From: Paraburkholderia bryophila
GTDB taxonomy: Bacteria; Pseudomonadota; Gammaproteobacteria; Burkholderiales; Burkholderiaceae
NCBI RefSeq assembly: GCF_013409255.1
Contig: NZ_JACCAS010000001.1
Location: 2,542,001-2,606,000, forward strand
DNA: 64,000 nt
Direction of reading: 5' to 3'
The position numbers were made by a program, and so were the translations under genes. Positions 54,387 through 63,690 of this stretch are shown in pieces. Numbering within the stretch: the stretch's first letter is position 1; each line of letters starts with the position of its first letter. Under the pieces are notes generated by a model that searched no databases, was not told the origin of the DNA, and was given only the letters and a program-made list of their open reading frames with translations.

Positions 54387-55705
54387 AATTCGTCGTCGTC
54401 ACGTACGGCACCGAGGGCGATACGCGACCGCTAGCCGCGCTGTGTGCGGCGCTCGTCGACGCGGGGCATGAAGCGCGCTTGCTTGGCGACCGTGCAACAC
54501 TCGAGTCGGGACGGGCATTGGGCATTCCGGTGACCGCGTTGGCCGGCGACATCAAGGCCAGTTTGCAACCAGCGCTGAGCGGCGCTGGTGCCGTGGCGGG
54601 AAGAAGCCGATTCAACAACACAGCGAACGCGCTGGCAGGCATCGCGAACGACCATGCGGAGGCCTGGCTTCGCGAAACGGTGACGGCGGGGGATGGATGC
54701 GACGCCGTGATCGTCTCCGGTCTCGCGGCGTTCGTGGGATTGTCGGCTGCCGAATACCTCGGCGTAAAAGCGATCGGCGCCGGCCTGATTCCCATCAGCC
54801 CGACGCGCGCGTTTGCCTCGCCGTTCTTTCCGCCCACGCGGGTTCCATCGTTTCTGAACCGCGCCAGCCACGCGTTCGTCAATGGCGTTCTGTGGCGCGC
54901 GTTTCGTAAGAAGCTCAATGCGGCTCGCGCGACGGTATGCAAGCTTCCTCCGCGGCAGGGGCTGTGGACCGAGCATCCGATGCTTTATGGCGTCTCGCCC
55001 CGTTTGGTGAATCCGCCTGCCGACTGGCCCGCCAACGCGCACTTGTGTGGGCAATGGATAACACCGTTGACCGACTGGACACCGCCGCAGGATTTGGCGG
55101 AGTTTCTGGCGCAAGGCGACGCGCCGATCTACGTCGGGTTTGGGAGCATGACGTCGTTCAATGCGCAAACGGCGCTGGAGGAAGTGATCGCCGCGGCAGG
55201 AGGCAGGCGGACGTTGCTTCATCGCGGCTGGAGCGATATGGACGTTTCAAGCTTGCCCGCGAACTTTCATGTGGTCGGGGATATTCCTCACGAGTGGCTC
55301 TTTCCGAGAATGTCCGTCGTGGTCCATCACGGCGGTTCGGGGACGAGTCACTCCGCCGCACGAGCTGGCATTCCTTCGGTCGTGGTTCCGTTTGCGGGGG
55401 ACCAGTTCTTTTGGGCCAATCGGCTTCAGCGCGCGGGCATTGCGGGTGAACCGGTGGACGGGAAGAATCTGCGGGCGGCTGGGCTTTCTCGCGCTATTGA
55501 TTATGCCGAACGGGCGGAGGTGCGGGTTCGCGCTCAAACGATTGGCGGTCTGATGCGGGAGGAGAATGGGGTGGGGTGCGCGGTGTCGTTGATCAAGGCA
55601 ATGATGGGGAGTCGTGTAGCGTCACAGGGCGGTGAAAACGACAAAGCCGGCTCAAGGCCTAATGCCGTTCAGTTAAGGTCTCTTTTGAGAACTCGAACTG
55701 TGTAA
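54383..55705 (+). CDS. UDP-glycosyltransferase (GT1/sterol-glucosyltransferase-like), 3' end altered by IS4 insertion
   Basis: A GT-B glycosyltransferase of 440 residues as it stands. The N-terminal acceptor domain begins VVVTYGTEGDTRPLAALCAALVDAGHEARLL. The C-terminal donor domain has PIYVGFGSMTSF and HHGGSGTSHSAARAGIPSVVVPFAGDQFFWANRLQRAG, the nucleotide-sugar site of GT1 enzymes acting on small lipophilic acceptors. The IS4 element starts at 55660, so the last 15 residues (from about codon 426) are IS-encoded. Removing the IS and one flank copy restores a frame ending at 57160-57162 (about 446 residues). All catalytic blocks are intact, so activity may survive. Confidence 0.83.
   Translation: MKFVVVTYGTEGDTRPLAALCAALVDAGHEARLLGDRATLESGRALGIPVTALAGDIKASLQPALSGAGAVAGRSRFNNTANALAGIANDHAEAWLRETVTAGDGCDAVIVSGLAAFVGLSAAEYLGVKAIGAGLIPISPTRAFASPFFPPTRVPSFLNRASHAFVNGVLWRAFRKKLNAARATVCKLPPRQGLWTEHPMLYGVSPRLVNPPADWPANAHLCGQWITPLTDWTPPQDLAEFLAQGDAPIYVGFGSMTSFNAQTALEEVIAAAGGRRTLLHRGWSDMDVSSLPANFHVVGDIPHEWLFPRMSVVVHHGGSGTSHSAARAGIPSVVVPFAGDQFFWANRLQRAGIAGEPVDGKNLRAAGLSRAIDYAERAEVRVRAQTIGGLMREENGVGCAVSLIKAMMGSRVASQGGENDKAGSRPNAVQLRSLLRTRTV
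55639..55651. repeat. Left arm of a hairpin interrupted by the IS4-family element
   Basis: CGACAAAGCCGGC is the exact reverse complement of 57096-57108. Joined without the IS, the two arms would form a 13-bp stem with a 5-base loop (TCAAG). Confidence 0.65.
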
Positions 55706-56997
55706 CGAAACGGTCTGGATTTGACGGCCCGAACGCATCTGCGTCCGGGCCGTTTCTCGTTGGGAAGTTGCTTGAGCCGTTCACGCAGGCGCTTGAGCAG
55801 CGTGGGCAGTTTGCCGTACGAGCGCGTCACGGCGGCCCACGTCATTTCGTACTGAATGGTGTGGAACGCGCGGATGAAGCTGATTTCTTCGGGTGAGTGC
55901 CCGGCGTCGATCGCCGCTTTGGCCATCTCCAGGCGGATCAGGTTATAGGCGATCAACGCCCCCCAGAACTCCTGGTAGACACCTTCCACGGTCTGACTAC
56001 GCAGAGTCAGGTCCATGCCCAGCATCGACTGTTTCAGTTCATGGTAACTGGTCTCGATCTGCCAGCTACGCTCGTAGCACGACACAATATCGGCGCCCCG
56101 GAAACGCCTTCGATCGGTCAGGGACGTCAGCAGTGTTCGTTGCCGCCCCTTTGCATCGACGGCAAGCACGGCGCGCGCTTGCCAGAATTCGGGCAGATCC
56201 GGGCATTTCGCACGGGCCTGCGGCGACACGCGCATGCGCACGATCTGGTCCCCGTCGCACCCGCTCACGACCTCCCAGCGCAAATTGGATTTGGCCGGGA
56301 TGATGTAATGCCGGTTCTGGCCACCTGAAACAAGATTGCACAGCAGCTGGGCCGACAGGAAGCCTTTATCGAATACGGTGATGGAATCAGCCGGCACACG
56401 ATCGATGAGTTCGCGCGCCCAGATCATCTCGTTGATATCGTAAGGGCCGAACACTGCATCACGTACCAGATGCGTGGCCAGTGCGGTGAGGGTTACTGCA
56501 CGCAGTTGGGGATAGCTGCCAATCCGGCCATGAGCGGCGGCCGAGGCGCCGAAATGTCTGCGGTTGGCGGCACTGTCGGCGGTGCGCAGCGTGGTGCCAT
56601 CCATCGCGAACAGTGAGAATCCCTTGAAGAGGTACCGCGCCTGATCCTGCGCGACCCAGTTTCTGGCCGATTCGTGAAACAGCCAGGCCAGTGGTGCGGC
56701 CCCGATGCGCTGTCGCGCCTGGGCGACGGCGCTCTTGCTGACAAATGACGCATCCGGGGCAGGCAGCGCAAGGTCCAGTTCATCGACGACTTCGCTGATC
56801 GACTGGTGCCGGTACAGCGCTAGCGCAATCACCAGCCAGACGACCTGCTGCGCGGGTAACCGACGCCGGCGCACGCTGGCGCTGCCGGTGGCCTGCACGG
56901 CATACTCGATCCATTCATACGGCAGATGCTGGCCCAGCCGTCCCCATTCGAGCGGCGGCTGTGACTCAACAAGGAAGCGCAGATCATCGGCCAGCAT
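55669..56997 (-). CDS. IS4-family DDE transposase
   Basis: A 442-residue transposase. An N-terminal IS4 domain (about 10-105) is followed by the DDE domain: first Asp in LFAMDGTTLRTADS, second Asp in ITVFDKGFLSAQLL, and Glu in the YREK-type region CYERSWQIETSYHELKQSM. In that signature the usual Arg position is Ser, with an Arg one residue earlier. The TGA stop (55669-55671) lies inside the left terminal repeat. No frameshift or internal stop is visible, so the element may be mobile. Confidence 0.9.
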   Translation of the reverse strand: MLADDLRFLVESQPPLEWGRLGQHLPYEWIEYAVQATGSASVRRRRLPAQQVVWLVIALALYRHQSISEVVDELDLALPAPDASFVSKSAVAQARQRIGAAPLAWLFHESARNWVAQDQARYLFKGFSLFAMDGTTLRTADSAANRRHFGASAAAHGRIGSYPQLRAVTLTALATHLVRDAVFGPYDINEMIWARELIDRVPADSITVFDKGFLSAQLLCNLVSGGQNRHYIIPAKSNLRWEVVSGCDGDQIVRMRVSPQARAKCPDLPEFWQARAVLAVDAKGRQRTLLTSLTDRRRFRGADIVSCYERSWQIETSYHELKQSMLGMDLTLRSQTVEGVYQEFWGALIAYNLIRLEMAKAAIDAGHSPEEISFIRAFHTIQYEMTWAAVTRSYGKLPTLLKRLRERLKQLPNEKRPGRRCVRAVKSRPFRYTVRVLKRDLN

Positions 56998-57054
56998 GGC
57001 GTGAAAGCTAACATCGACACGCCCTGTTTACAACCCATCTGCGCACCCAATAAA

Positions 57055-57086
57055 AATGCCGTTCAGTTGCTTAACTGAACGGCATT
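57055..57086. repeat. Hairpin at the right end of the IS4-family element
   Basis: AATGCCGTTCAGTT, loop GCTT, AACTGAACGGCATT: a perfect 14-bp palindrome made by a second, inward-facing copy of the terminal repeat next to the outer one. The left end lacks it. It lies upstream of the minus-strand transposase start. Confidence 0.8.
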
Positions 57087-57095
57087 ACGGCCGAG

Positions 57096-57108
57096 GCCGG
57101 CTTTGTCG
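57096..57108. repeat. Right arm of the hairpin interrupted by the IS4-family element
   Basis: GCCGGCTTTGTCG, exact complement of 55639-55651. See that entry. Confidence 0.65.
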
Positions 57109-57165
57109 GGACGCTTATCTCTCAGTGACTGCAAAGATGGGCTGTTTCAAACACTCGGATAAAGT

Positions 57166-57215
57166 TGGTGGGAGGAGGAGGATCGAACTCCCGACCTTCG
57201 CATTGCGAATACGAA
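57166..57215 (-). other. tRNA gene 3' fragment, candidate integration (att) site
   Basis: On the minus strand the sequence reads as an anticodon arm with loop TTCGCAA (anticodon CGC, alanine type), a variable segment AGGTC, a T-arm GGGAG-TTCGATC-CTCCT and an end CCTCCCACCA. The D-arm and 5' acceptor strand are absent: identity to a tRNA stops at the anticodon arm. The acceptor is one base short. A tyrosine integrase starts 175 bases away. This is what is left at the distal end when an island integrates into a tRNA gene; the intact tRNA should be at the other island end, outside the window. Confidence 0.6.
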
Positions 57216-57390
57216 CAAGTCGATGTTCCTTGAGATAGATTTGTATTGATAAATCTCCATAAGTCATTGTATTTTAATATTTTATACGCAACCCAATTTC
57301 CATCGACGTTGATTTGCATACCTTTGTTGCCGCATAATCCGGTTACACGGCGGTTACATGGGATTGCCGGCTTTCGAACGAGGAGGTTAG

Positions 57391-58749
57391 GTGGCGAAGG
57401 TAAACTTCACTGCGGCTCGGGTAGAGGCGCATCGCTGCGAACAGGGTAAGTCGCAGTCGTTTCTTTGGGACAGCAAGACGCCTGGGCTCGGCCTGCGAGC
57501 CACGGCGGGCGAAGCCAAGGCCTACATTTTCCAAGGAAAGATCCATGGCTCGACCGTGCGGATTACGATCGGCAATCCGAGGAGCTGGACGATCGACCAG
57601 GCTCAGGAGCGAGCTCGTCGTCTCCAGACGCTTATTGACGGTGGTGTTGATCCACGCGAACAAGAGGCGGAGCAGAGGGCCGCGCACGTAGCCCGACAGG
57701 CAGCAAAGCGCCGCCAGGACGTAACGGTCGACGAAGCGTGGGGCCATTACTTGGAGCATCTGAGAACAAGGATCTCGCCCAAAACGAAAAAACCTCGTTC
57801 TGAGAGATACATCCTCGACCACGTCAACCTCTCGTCGCCAGGCGGAGGGATTGCAAAACGCGGGGGCAAAGAAAAAGTTCGTGGGCCATTGGCTCCGCTC
57901 ATGCCGCTCAAATTGACCGAGATAACGGCAACATCTATGTCCCAGTGGCTCGAGGGAGAAATACCTCGTGGGTCAACAAATGCCGGGCATGCATTCGGTC
58001 TCTTCAAAGCGTTCATTCGGTGGTGCGACACTCACGAGACGTATGCAGGCATCATCCCGCACGATGCCTATGCTTCGCCAAAGGTCAAAGGCATTCTCCC
58101 TCGTAGTGCCGCGAAGGATGATTGCCTGCAACGCGAGCAGTTGTCGGTTTGGTTCGGTGCGGTACGCGGCATCGCGAATCCAGTTATTAGCGCGTACCTG
58201 CAAGGCCTTCTAATCACAGGGGCCCGTCGAGAGGAGCTGGCTGCACTCCGCTGGGAAGACTTGGACTTCAGGTGGCGTAGCCTAACGATGAACGACAAAG
58301 TGGAAGGCACCGGCGGTCGCACTATTCCGCTCACTCCATACTTGGCAAGCCTATTGTTGAACCTTCAACGACTAAACGAGATCCCTCCCAACAATCGCCA
58401 AATCGCGCGCCGGGCACAGAGGGGCGAGCAGTGGGAGCCGTCCAAGTGGGTGTTTGCCAGCAAGACCTCGTCGGACGGGAAAATTGCTGAACCACGTCAT
58501 GCACATAATCGCGCGTTGGAGCCGACAGGTTTGCCGCACATTTCGCTGCATGGCCTGCGCCGATCATTCGGCACACTGTCGGAGTGGGTCGAGGTTCCCG
58601 TCGGCGTTGTCGCCCAAATCCAAGGGCATAAGCCGTCCGCAATTGCTGAGAAACACTACCGGCGTCGCCCTCTTGATCTGCTACGCATGTGGCATGACAA
58701 GATTGAAGTGTGGATGCTCGAGCAGGCGAAGATTAAGTTTGAACCCTGA
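57391..58749 (+). CDS. int: Tyrosine-recombinase integrase (DUF4102/P4-like) of a genomic island
   Basis: A 452-residue integrase. It has the N-terminal DUF4102-type arm-binding domain (VNFTAARVEAHRC..., FLWDSKTPGLGLRATAGEAKAYIFQ), a SAM-like core-binding domain (about 100-210) and the catalytic domain. Active-site residues: R279 in GARREELA, H387 and R390 in LHGLRRSFG, H413 in IQGHKPS and nucleophile Y423 in EKHYRRR. GTG start with AGGAGG upstream. It lies between the tRNA fragment and the restriction-modification operon and probably catalysed their integration. Confidence 0.92.
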   Translation: MAKVNFTAARVEAHRCEQGKSQSFLWDSKTPGLGLRATAGEAKAYIFQGKIHGSTVRITIGNPRSWTIDQAQERARRLQTLIDGGVDPREQEAEQRAAHVARQAAKRRQDVTVDEAWGHYLEHLRTRISPKTKKPRSERYILDHVNLSSPGGGIAKRGGKEKVRGPLAPLMPLKLTEITATSMSQWLEGEIPRGSTNAGHAFGLFKAFIRWCDTHETYAGIIPHDAYASPKVKGILPRSAAKDDCLQREQLSVWFGAVRGIANPVISAYLQGLLITGARREELAALRWEDLDFRWRSLTMNDKVEGTGGRTIPLTPYLASLLLNLQRLNEIPPNNRQIARRAQRGEQWEPSKWVFASKTSSDGKIAEPRHAHNRALEPTGLPHISLHGLRRSFGTLSEWVEVPVGVVAQIQGHKPSAIAEKHYRRRPLDLLRMWHDKIEVWMLEQAKIKFEP

Positions 58750-59040
58750 AGCATGCACGGTTCCCCCTTCGGCTGCTGTTGCCGAGGAAAATGAAGGATC
58801 GAACTCCTGACCGAAAAATTGCTCACCGAACCCGGACGGTGGGGGCGGAGATGCCCCCAAAAGTGCCCCCAACTTTGATTCGCTGCGCCAACCTAACTAT
58901 CGCGCCCAGGACATACACAACGATTCACACACTGTCTGCATCGTCGCTGGGCCTCCACAGCGAAATTTGTCCGGTTCTTAATAGTAAGTCGAGTGTTCGA
59001 GTCAAATCCTCACAACCTGAGGATGTCGGCATTCTCACAG
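58750..59040. other. Intergenic region between int and hsdR; no gene seen
   Basis: About 290 bases with no convincing gene. It contains GGATCGAACTCCTGACC (58796-58812), listed separately, and a GGGGGC/GCCCCC inverted repeat near 58845-58862 without a T-run. Confidence 0.4.
58796..58812. repeat. T-arm-like repeat matching the tRNA fragment
   Basis: GGATCGAACTCCTGACC matches GGATCGAACTCCCGACC in the tRNA fragment (57180-57196) at 16 of 17 positions, in the same orientation. The surrounding bases do not extend the match, so it may be a remnant att site or chance. Confidence 0.4.
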
Positions 59041-62000
59041 TTAATGCAGCACCCTCGATCCATCTCCTGCCGTAGCGAACAGGTGCGAAAACACTGCCTG
59101 CGACTTGTTTACGATATCGGCCGCGGTATAGCCCAAGCCGGTCATCTCGCTGTCCCACAGGTGGTTTTCAATCTCCATTTTCAACTTGGCCTGCTTCGTC
59201 GCCAGATCGCGCAGGTGGTCCATCAATAGGTGGCCCTTCTCCAACTTAGCCAGCAGCTCGGTCGCCACTTTTTTGATGGCCTCGCGCTCCTTTGGAGTCA
59301 AAGTGTCCTTCTGCAACAGATCGAATACGGCCAACTGCTGCTCGTTGTCCAAGCCTTCGCGCTGGAACCGCACGGCTTCTTCATCGAGGTTATCGTACAT
59401 GGCAAACAGGTCGTCCATCACCTTCTGAATTTCGGTGGCATCCTTGTCCTTGTTGTATCCGGCAATAATCTCCTGATAGCGCTCGTACAACTTGATCCGC
59501 GTCGGATTCTGCACGACCATATCCTTCAGCCGCGCCTCGATCTTCTCCATCAAGTTCATGGCGACGATATTCTTCTGCTTGATCTGCCGGAACTCGGCGC
59601 GCAGGCGATTGAAGTCAATCTTGGAAAGCTCGTACTCCTTCGTCGTCCTAGTCGGTGATGGCTCGGTCGTCACGGCCGTATCCACCACATCGTACAAATC
59701 CTGCAACAGCGCCGTCACGTCTGGCGCGGTACGTGCCGCTTGCAGCTTGTTGTATATGGCGTTGAGCGCAGCTTCCTGATCGTCGTAATAGTACAGGCCG
59801 GCACTCGGGAACAGGCTGCGATACTTGGCCTGAATATCCTGCACATGGACACCGAACGTCTTTCGGCGCTCGTCCGTCGATGCCAGTAAATCGACGGCCT
59901 CCAGGATCTTCGCGCCCTTATCCATGCCCTTGGCCTGAATCACCTCATCTAGGTCAAAGCCCAGATCGGCCAGGAACTCGGATACCTGACGCAAGCTCAA
60001 TGCGTACTCGGCTAGGGCCTCGGCTTCATTCTGCAAATACGCCTGCTCACCTTCACTGCTGCCGCCCCCTTCTCCACGGTCACCTTGAGCAAACGTTGCC
60101 AGCGCCTTGCGCAGGCTTTTGATCATGCCGTTGTAGTCGATGATCAGTCCGTTGGCCTTCCCGCCGCCGACACGGTTCACACGGGCAATGGCCTGCATCA
60201 GCGTATGCCCCTGCATAGGTTTATCCAGATACAACGTGGCGAGGGATTTCACATCGAAGCCGGTCAGCCACATGGCGCAGACAATCGCCACGCGAAACGG
60301 GTTTTCAGCCTTCTTGAACTCACGCTCCAGATCGCGATTGACGATCTTGGCACGGTGCGGCGCAATATCCAGCGGCTCGCCACGATGGTTGCGCCACTTC
60401 CTGAACTCCTCAATCTCGCCTTGCTCCGACGACACCACCACGCAGAATTCGCACTCACGCATCCACGTCAGGCGCTCACGCTTTTGAACTAGCAGCGCTG
60501 GAAACGACTTACCTTTCTGGAAAAACAAGGTTTCGTCGGCCACGATGTCTACTTCCAGCTTGTCGGCCTTAGCACGCCACTTGTCCGCGATCAGGTCGTA
60601 CATCTTCACGCAGGTGATCTTGTCGATGCAGACCAGCAATGCCTTACTGTTGCCGTCTTTCACAGCATTGCGGCGCTCGGAATAGTGCTCGACGAAGTCC
60701 TGCGCGACCTGATCCAGCCGGGTGGGCGCAGTGAAGATGACGTATTCACCCGCGAGCTTCTGATAGAGCTTGTCTTCCTTCTCATCAGTCCACGGGTCTT
60801 CCGCCGTGGCGTTCTGCCTAGCTTCGTCGATATAGTCGGCGATGCGCTCGCTCACCTTCGAGTCAACGATCCGCAGCTTCTCGCCCCGATTGATGTATTT
60901 CAGTGGCAAGGTCGCACCATCAGCCACGGCACGCTGAAAATCGTAGATCGAGACGTAGTCCCCGAATACTTCGCGAGTGAGCTGTTTTTCCGCTGCCGCG
61001 ATCAACGGCGTGCCGGTGAAGCCAAGGAACTTGGCGCGTCGCAGACCCTTACGCATGTTCAGGGCCAACCGTCCGTACTGGGATCGGTGCGCCTCGTCGC
61101 TGATGACGATGATGTCATCGCGCTCCGAATAGGCCTCCTCCACCCGTTCATTGAACTTCTGGATCAGGCTGAACACATACCCGCGATTGCCGTCGCGCAG
61201 CATCGCGCGCAACGCGGCACTATTCTTCGCCTGATCGGTCTTGGCGTTCGCCCGTCCGCAGTTCGTATAGGTGCTGGAGATCTGTTCGTCCAGCTCGGCA
61301 CGGTCGGTGACAATCACGAAGGTGTAGGCCGACGACAGCTTACGATGAATCTTCTCGGTCAGGAAAACCATCGAATATGACTTGCCTGACCCCTGCGTGT
61401 GCCAGAACACTCCGAGTTGCCCGGCGGCTAGTTCGGCCCGCACCCTTTCATCGTCGGCGTTCAGGCGGGCGATGACACGGTTCACGCCGAGGAATTGATG
61501 GTTGCGCGCGACGACCTTGCTGATCGCGCCCTCGCTGGCATCGAACAGGACAAAGTTTTCCACGAGGTCGAGCAACCGTTCCTTGTGCATCATGCCGTGC
61601 AGCAGGCGCGGCAACTGCATCTCGGTTTTCTTTAGTTCGGGATCGTCCTCGTCGAGACGCTTCCATTGGTAGAAGTGCTCGCTCGTGGACGTGATGCTTC
61701 CATATCTGGCTTCCTCGCCATTGGAAATCACCACAAGTTGATTCCAGTGAAACAAGCTCTCGATGGTGCCGTCCACGGCCGCTTTCTTGTCGGTGGCATC
61801 CCAGCCGCGATAGTCGCGGTAGTTTTTCTTGTAGGCATCGGTGGCGGCCACATCCAGTCGCTTCAGTTCCACGAACACCAGCGGCAGGCCGTTAACGTAG
61901 CCAATGACATCCGGGCGGCGGGTATAGATCGGACCGCGAATCCACAACTCGCGGATGACCTTGAAGTCGTTGTTGTCGGCGTGGGCTTCGGTAAAGTCAA

Positions 62001-62364
62001 TCAGAGACAAACGGCTATGCACCATATGGCCGGCCTTGTCTCTGTAGTGGACCAAGACGCCGTCGCGCAATAGGTTATATTTCTCCTGATTGATGGCAAC
62101 CAGCGTCTTGCTGTGATCGTGCGCCAGAACCTGTTCCAGCGCCTGCCTATAAGCGGCGTCTGGCAGGCCCGGATTAATACGCTTGAGCGCGGCCAAGACG
62201 TCACGGGTCAACACTACTTCGGAACGCAAGCTGCGCCCCAGAAATGCTGCATCGCTTTCGGCCTCGTCGTAGGCGTTGATCGAAGTCCACCCAAGCTCCT
62301 CGTTGAGGATACGAGCGGTGTCCTCCTGGATCATCTTGTCTTCGCTGTACTCGGACTTCCCCAT
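59041..62364 (-). CDS. hsdR: Type I restriction enzyme, endonuclease/translocase subunit
   Basis: A 1107-residue HsdR from the ATG at 62364; a TTG at 62421, directly after the hsdS stop, would add 19 residues. The N-terminal nuclease has a PD-(D/E)xK-type site (RPDVIGYVNGLPLVFVELKR; D152, E166, K168). The SF2 motor has motif I TQGSGKS (323-329), DEAH (423-426) and motif VI QAIARVNRVGG. A helical C-terminal region binds the methylase. With HsdM and HsdS it cuts unmodified DNA remote from the recognition site after ATP-driven translocation. Last gene of hsdM-hsdS-hsdR on the minus strand. Confidence 0.93.
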   Translation of the reverse strand: MGKSEYSEDKMIQEDTARILNEELGWTSINAYDEAESDAAFLGRSLRSEVVLTRDVLAALKRINPGLPDAAYRQALEQVLAHDHSKTLVAINQEKYNLLRDGVLVHYRDKAGHMVHSRLSLIDFTEAHADNNDFKVIRELWIRGPIYTRRPDVIGYVNGLPLVFVELKRLDVAATDAYKKNYRDYRGWDATDKKAAVDGTIESLFHWNQLVVISNGEEARYGSITSTSEHFYQWKRLDEDDPELKKTEMQLPRLLHGMMHKERLLDLVENFVLFDASEGAISKVVARNHQFLGVNRVIARLNADDERVRAELAAGQLGVFWHTQGSGKSYSMVFLTEKIHRKLSSAYTFVIVTDRAELDEQISSTYTNCGRANAKTDQAKNSAALRAMLRDGNRGYVFSLIQKFNERVEEAYSERDDIIVISDEAHRSQYGRLALNMRKGLRRAKFLGFTGTPLIAAAEKQLTREVFGDYVSIYDFQRAVADGATLPLKYINRGEKLRIVDSKVSERIADYIDEARQNATAEDPWTDEKEDKLYQKLAGEYVIFTAPTRLDQVAQDFVEHYSERRNAVKDGNSKALLVCIDKITCVKMYDLIADKWRAKADKLEVDIVADETLFFQKGKSFPALLVQKRERLTWMRECEFCVVVSSEQGEIEEFRKWRNHRGEPLDIAPHRAKIVNRDLEREFKKAENPFRVAIVCAMWLTGFDVKSLATLYLDKPMQGHTLMQAIARVNRVGGGKANGLIIDYNGMIKSLRKALATFAQGDRGEGGGSSEGEQAYLQNEAEALAEYALSLRQVSEFLADLGFDLDEVIQAKGMDKGAKILEAVDLLASTDERRKTFGVHVQDIQAKYRSLFPSAGLYYYDDQEAALNAIYNKLQAARTAPDVTALLQDLYDVVDTAVTTEPSPTRTTKEYELSKIDFNRLRAEFRQIKQKNIVAMNLMEKIEARLKDMVVQNPTRIKLYERYQEIIAGYNKDKDATEIQKVMDDLFAMYDNLDEEAVRFQREGLDNEQQLAVFDLLQKDTLTPKEREAIKKVATELLAKLEKGHLLMDHLRDLATKQAKLKMEIENHLWDSEMTGLGYTAADIVNKSQAVFSHLFATAGDGSRVLH

Positions 62365-62421
62365 ATCAAAGCTTTCCCGTGTGAGGTTCCTCGCGGCTCT
62401 CCGCCGCTGGTGAATTGTCAA

Positions 62422-63690
62422 TCAGGCTGCGTCCAGCTCCGCCAGCGCGATGCCGGATACGTCGAGTTGGCCGGACATCAGCTTTGGCAGCAGCACATCA
62501 CGCGCTTTCGCCAGTACCTTGTTCTGTCGTTTCAGTGTTTCCATTTGTTCGAGCTGCGGCAGGACCACTTGACTGAACGCATCCAGTGTGTCGTCGTCAG
62601 GTACGAGCAATTCGGCATCCTCGAAGGTCTTGGCCGTGACGGCAGGATACGCAACGCCCGTTGCATTCGCTTCCAGGTATCCGACGAAGGTATCCGTCGT
62701 GGTCGCGAAATAAAGGTAGCTGAACGGAACAGCTTTTGCGGACAACACGGCAAACCCCGTCGAAGCCACCAGCTTTTCTGCCGGTTCCCAGACCAGCGCA
62801 TACGAGCGCCGGTTCGGGCGAACGCACGACCAAATTACATCGCCATGCGCAACACGGCGGCGGGCGCGACCGGGCGCGTCTGCGAAGTCATAGCGAGTGA
62901 CCTCCTGGATGACGCCGGGCGACACCGAGGAAATGTCGATGTAGAACAACTCGTCGGGGCTCTCCTTCGAGCCGATGCTGCGTTCGTTGACCTTCGCAAC
63001 TGAAGAAAGCTGCTTCCTCTCCCACCCCTGCGGCACGCCATCCACCACGTGAACGACTTCATGGCCAGGAAAGCGTAGATGCACGAACCACTCGCGATAC
63101 AAACGGCTGGAAGCTTCTTCCAATAAATTGATGCGTTGCTGGTTCGTAGCGATGAGGTCATCGTAGGATTTGAGCACGGATGCGATACGGCGCTGCAAGT
63201 CCAACTCGGGCATCAAAATCTGCAAGTCCCGCTGTGCCGTGATACCGATGTAAGGCCTAGTTCCTTCACGAGAAAGCGAAACCATCTGCCCTTGGAATTC
63301 GGGCGAGCGGAAGACATACCTCAGAAAGTGGCTATCAAGCCTACTTGGGTCCGGACGGTAGTATGTCACCTGAGGCGTCAGCATCAAAAACGGGGCCTCG
63401 ATAGGGCCAACTACGTCAGTGAGCCCAAGCGATCCTTTGTGTGTCAGCAGCACGTCACCGGTCCTTGCAAAGCCCTTGCGCAGCCCCGATGCCGTTCCCT
63501 CCGTGATGAATTTGCATCTCTTCAGGTCAAGCTGGTTGTCGTTTAAGTCACTAGCCATAACGAACGGAATTCCAGAATCCACGTAATCTGCGACTGTGGG
63601 ATGAATCTCGCCATGGTTCCCATCCTGAACAGCAAGAAGCACCTCGTCATCCAATAGCTTGCCAACTGCTACGCGTGGGAGTGCGCTCAT
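62422..63690 (-). CDS. hsdS: Type I restriction-modification specificity subunit
   Basis: A 422-residue HsdS with two target-recognition domains (about 1-170 and 200-390), each followed by a helical conserved spacer (LDLQRRIASVLKSYDDLIATNQQRINLLEEASSRLY and LEQMETLKRQNKVLAKARDVLLPKLMSG). The half-sites of the recognition sequence are set by these domains and cannot be read from sequence. The start overlaps the hsdM stop in ATGA. Intact, so the system is probably functional. Confidence 0.92.
   Translation of the reverse strand: MSALPRVAVGKLLDDEVLLAVQDGNHGEIHPTVADYVDSGIPFVMASDLNDNQLDLKRCKFITEGTASGLRKGFARTGDVLLTHKGSLGLTDVVGPIEAPFLMLTPQVTYYRPDPSRLDSHFLRYVFRSPEFQGQMVSLSREGTRPYIGITAQRDLQILMPELDLQRRIASVLKSYDDLIATNQQRINLLEEASSRLYREWFVHLRFPGHEVVHVVDGVPQGWERKQLSSVAKVNERSIGSKESPDELFYIDISSVSPGVIQEVTRYDFADAPGRARRRVAHGDVIWSCVRPNRRSYALVWEPAEKLVASTGFAVLSAKAVPFSYLYFATTTDTFVGYLEANATGVAYPAVTAKTFEDAELLVPDDDTLDAFSQVVLPQLEQMETLKRQNKVLAKARDVLLPKLMSGQLDVSGIALAELDAA

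Larger units (their letters stand above)
55660..57087 (-). mobile_element. IS4-family insertion sequence, complete, 1428 bp
   Basis: Perfect 18-bp terminal inverted repeats: TAATGCCGTTCAGTTAAG at 55660-55677 and its reverse complement at 57070-57087. One full-length transposase frame lies between them. The flanks CGGCTCAAGGCC (55648-55659) and CGGCCGAGGCC (57088-57098) look like a diverged 11-12 bp target duplication, the size expected for IS4-family elements. It interrupts the end of the glycosyltransferase gene. Confidence 0.9.

Noticed and set aside
57166..57215. Complete tRNA or tmRNA gene
   Set aside because: No D-arm or 5' acceptor strand follows on the minus strand and the acceptor is one base short. 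The tmRNA tag region is absent. Only a 3' fragment can be supported.
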